NCBI RefSeq assembly: GCF_000972845.2
Contig: NC_040012.1
Location: forward strand, 12,894,930 to 12,958,929
Direction: 5' to 3'
Length of the DNA stretch: 64,000 nucleotides
DNA from: Larimichthys crocea
Lineage: Eukaryota > Chordata > Actinopteri > Sciaenidae
The notes beneath the pieces were generated by a model, which worked only from the letters and a program-made list of their open reading frames with translations, had not been told where the DNA came from and ran no database searches. The position numbers and the translations under genes are program-made. Shown here one piece after another: positions 60,601-64,000 of this stretch (positions within the stretch are counted from its first letter, which is position 1; every line of letters begins with the position of its first letter).

Positions 60601-63236
60601 TGGTTTTTCATAGAGTCATGTATCTCTACTCTGTTTTCCAGGGCCTAATCACATGCCCATGCAAGGTCCCGGTCCAGGCCCCAACCAGCCCCCAAACATG
60701 CCCAGTGGCTCTATGAATATGCCCCCCAGCAGCCATGGCTCGATGGGTGGTTACAATCACACCGTCCCTTCTTCCCAAGGCATCCCAGCTCAGAGCCAAA
60801 TGAACATGACCCAGGGACAGCCCATGGGTAATTATGGGCCCCGGCCAAACATGAACATGCAGCCTAATCAAGGTAACACAACTCATTTGTTGGTTTCCAC
60901 TTGGTCATGCTGTTTTCCAGTCACCTCATCACCTGTCTTATTCATACTTGATTTGATCTGCCATATACTCCACTGCATGCATCTTTGGGTTTTTATCCCT
61001 AGCACAGACTGATGGTTAACTCTGTTGGTTTGCCACAGGCCCCATGATGCACCAGCAGCCTCCCTCCCAGCAGTATAACATGCCTCCTGGTGGTGCCGGA
61101 CAGCACTACCAAGGACAGCAGAACCCAATGGGCATGATGGGTCAGGTCAACCAAGGAAACCATGTCATGGGGCAGAGGCCAATGCCGCCTTACAGACCCC
61201 CACAGCAAGGTATACCCCTCAGAGTGTGTCTGTTAAGTGTGCAAGTTGTGAGTGTTGGTCTTTCTTCTCCCTAACCCACCCTCCTGCATTTCTTACTCTT
61301 ATTCCTCTCAATTTCCTCTATTTCCACTTCTCTAGATCACAGACATCTTGATGACTAAACGTGTAACCAAAAGCCAATCATAAAATTAGTCGAGTGACCA
61401 AAAGCAAGCTTTCTAACAAGAACTAGCGGCAAGGAATCCATCCTCTCTACTCTTCCCCTCACACAACCGATCCAACAACACCTTGAATCTACTTGTGTGT
61501 ATGTTGTGTGTATGTGTATGTAGGACCCCCTCAGCAGTACCCAGGGCAGGAAGACTACTATGGGGACCAGTACAGTCACGCAGGACAGGGAGCCTCAGAA
61601 GGTAGGAGAACCCTCCAGTCACTTGGAGAAAAGCAACAAAAAAAAAAAGAGAGAGAGACAAGAAAATCAACCCAGGAGTTGTGTTAAAACACAAATGATG
61701 GAAAGAGACTGTGACAAGACCAATATTTCAGTTTCTTCATTATTTTCTGGGCAATCAAAGTGACTTTGGGCTCTAACCAATAGGAAAAAATATGGCAACT
61801 CATTTTGAGGAAACCTCCACGTGCCAGTGAGCACACTATCCTAAAAGCAGTCCATGGATAAGATAGTCTTGCAATGCCACCCCCCCTCCCCCCTCCACCA
61901 GTTGGTGTGACAGAAAAGTCAGGGACAGAGTCTTGTGTGAGTCATAATGGTCAAAGTTGTTTTAAAATCAATGTTAATCCGTCAGACGCTCATGACAGAA
62001 TCACCACGGGATACATTTATAACTACACTGCAGGCTACTTGTTTGCATATTTGGAGTAGCAGCCAGAGTATTCAGATTCTGTTTCCACTGTACATGAAGC
62101 GGACTGCCATTCTTTGTAAATACACACGTGTTGTGCACAGACAGTCCTTTGTGATTTTACTTCTAAACCACCAACTATTATAACGACTAAATATAACACT
62201 TGATATATTGCAGGTTTCCCCCACGTTGGAGAGTTAAAGGGGTGATATTTATTACATTAGCAGTTCCATAAGCAACAACTCCTTCTCTTTCTTTGTCCAA
62301 TTAACATTTACTTGTTTGTTTTTTGTTTTCTCTACTTACACTATTTCCCCTTTGACCTTTCAAACACGTGTTTCCTTTGTTTTTTTTGTTTTTCAAATAA
62401 AGTCCAGCCATTTTGAAGAAAAAAAAAGACATGACTGACTCAAGAGCAGCTGCCATCAAAACAGTTTCATCTTATCCCAGATTATGTTAACTGTATCCAA
62501 TGCCAGGTTATTAGCTGAATATATTGAGGATATTAATTCGATGCAGTTAGCTTCATGTGTTGAGTTGATGTAGGTCAGAGTGATCCTGATCTAGGCATTG
62601 GTAGGCCTTTTATGAGAACACAACCCTCACAACACTGCTGTCATGGAAGGGATCTTTATACCTTCCTCTAATAAGTGCTCATGACAACGCTGACATGGAT
62701 TTGTTTAGGTTTTACTTCTTTTCTTTTTCTTTTTTCTTTTTTTTTTTTTTAAGCTCCCATTTGTGTTCAGAAACAGTAGTACCTGAAGCTGTAATGTCTG
62801 AATGCTCATTATCTTATCCTGCTTAGACTTTATGCACTACTTGATCCTTTCTTTACTCTTGAGTGTTTTAACCGCTACAGTGTGTGTCATTTTCTGTTAG
62901 TTGCTATCTGTCGACTAGTAAACTTGACTTTTGCTAATAGTATCTTGCTTGGCTGTATATGTCAGCTAATGTGATGTGATTTACAGGTGCATCTTAACTG
63001 CACCGTCTGTAGTAGCATATAAAACAATATTATTTAACGTCGACCTGCCTGCTTTGCAGTTGCACTGTAGATGTCAGCATTTTGCTCACATTGCCTGCTG
63101 TTACCCCCTGAAGGTAATGCCCAGTATGGCCAACAGCAGGAAGCATACCAGCAAGGCCCTCCACAGCAGCAGGGCTACCCTCCTCAACAGCAGTACCCGG
63201 GTCAACAAGGCTACCCACCACAGCAGCAGGGTTACG
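57619..63236 (+). CDS. ss18: SS18 (SYT), BAF chromatin-remodelling subunit; 3' end outside window
   Basis: Encodes the SS18 subunit of BAF (SWI/SNF) complexes, a nuclear co-activator. Coding exons: 57619-57687, 58192-58268, 58377-58461, 59425-59581, 60642-60872, 61039-61209, 61524-61601 and 63114-63236. All junctions are GT-AG and in frame, giving 330 codons so far. The SNH domain (residues about 14-76) includes NNQLIQCIMD and NLVYLATIADSNQNMQSLLP. A Met/Pro/Gly/Gln-rich middle region follows (MPMGPGGMNQSGPP, YNHTVPSSQ, GNYGPRPNMNMQPNQGPMMH), and then a QPGY region (QYPGQEDYYGDQYSH, repeated QQGYPPQQQ). The last exon, expected to encode roughly 50 more QPGY residues, is not in the window. The exon at 61524 splices directly in phase 1 to that at 63114, so the segment encoded by the alternatively spliced human exon is missing. 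Confidence 0.96.
58761..59022. mobile_element. Candidate short TIR element in ss18 intron 3
   Basis: The left end TTAAAGGGAAACTCCACC and the right end in reverse complement (TTAAAGAACAATACTCCAGT) are similar inverted termini. The interior is non-coding. This resembles fish MITEs beginning with taaaggraaactccacc. Boundaries are approximate. Confidence 0.4.
61602..63113. other. ss18: ss18 intron between the YGDQYSH exon and the QPGY exon
   Basis: A 1.5-kb intron. I looked for the Tyr-rich segment that human SS18 inserts here (pattern NQQYYPDG...) and found no matching frame with splice sites. An AATAAA followed by an A-rich stretch occurs at 62396-62428. Confidence 0.6.
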
Positions 63237-64000
63237 GTGAGTTGCCTTCTCTCGAGTAGAGGCATGTTTTTGTCCTGTAGGAGGCGCTGTCAGCTTTCTT
63301 TGGATACCGCCTTCTTTTTTTTCTTTTTTTTTTAACTGTTGGGTAATAATTCGTCCTGAGTGAGTTGGTGGTTACTGCCCCTTGGAAATGTACCCGTGCC
63401 AGATGCATGTCAAGACATCATCAAAAGCACGAATTAAAGGACCACCTTAATGAATGGTTGGGGGATACGGAGCTCGGTGGAAGAGAAATTTAATCAGTAG
63501 TGGCTGGGACCACATTAACATTTCTCCTGATGCTTCAGTTTGATATGACACACTGTTCTGAGGAAGTGGGAGAGGAGCTTTGCCTGATGGGTACAGACAC
63601 TGGGCAAAGTGTGTGTAGACTGCCAGCCAAATATTTTGAACTCCTTTAAGCATTTTGGATAAACATTTAAGTAAAGTGTTGATTTAAAAATACCCTAAAA
63701 CTAGCAAACATACAGTACATTTTACAAATCAAAGTTTCAGGTTTGTTTATCATATGCAGGTTAAGACGGGGTCAACAATACAATGAAGTGTATTGAGGAA
63801 CCGGTCAGCTCAGCTGTGTAACAGATAAAAATAAGCTAAAGAAGTAAAATACAATGCTATTAAAATTGTAGGTAAAGTTTATAAAATACAAATATAAAAT
63901 ATACTATAATAGAATGAGAAAAAATATAAATATGCGTATAATACAAAATATACTGAAATATTCTGGAAAATATGTTTGACTCTTCTATACACTGTACAAG

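Noticed and set aside
60626..61208. Minus-strand frames over ss18 exons
   Set aside because: Shadows of the Pro/Met/Gln-rich ss18 coding sequence.

Overview
This is vertebrate nuclear DNA, almost certainly from a ray-finned (percomorph-type teleost) fish. The genes are interrupted by GT-AG introns, the intergenic DNA is AT-rich with many microsatellites and short degraded transposons of kinds common in fish, and the encoded proteins are close to, but clearly diverged from, their mammalian counterparts. Four protein-coding genes are supported exon by exon: aqp4 (+, about 10.2-12.8 kb, with 5' exons from about 9.5 kb), kctd1 (+, 24.9-31.4 kb), psma8 (-, 53.8-56.8 kb) and ss18 (+, from 57.6 kb, running off the right edge).

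Layout. Positions 1-9,500 hold no recognisable gene; they contain a TIR-type MITE, an L2/SINE-like tail, microsatellites and a small unexplained reverse-strand open frame at the left edge. aqp4 encodes the water channel aquaporin-4: a main exon starting with the M23-type methionine, three further exons, and two candidate upstream exons that could supply an M1-type N-terminus. From 13.7 to 20 kb no gene is visible. At 19.98-21 kb a TATA-like box, a strong splice donor and a CpG-dense stretch suggest a non-coding first exon of kctd1. kctd1 encodes a BTB-domain transcriptional regulator (258 aa, or 342 aa with an upstream coding exon). About 21 kb of gene-poor DNA follows, with simple repeats, degraded transposons and a duplicated element that may be regulatory. 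psma8 (20S proteasome alpha4s, 251 aa, seven coding exons) and ss18 (BAF-complex subunit) are then arranged head to head across about 0.85 kb with a perfect NRF1-type palindrome.

The order and orientations aqp4+, kctd1+, psma8-, ss18+ match the human 18q11.2 block read in reverse, except that TAF4B, which lies between KCTD1 and PSMA8 in human, is not visible here. The four genes do not form a pathway; their linkage is conserved synteny.

No novel defence, mobile or enzymatic system was found. The more unusual points are the NPV (instead of NPA) first pore motif in Aqp4, the long N-terminal Kctd1 exon, the apparent absence of the ss18 exon that is alternatively spliced in human, a perfect 46-bp tandem duplication in a psma8 intron and the paired elements downstream of kctd1. 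All homology statements rest on recognition of the translated sequences, with no database search.
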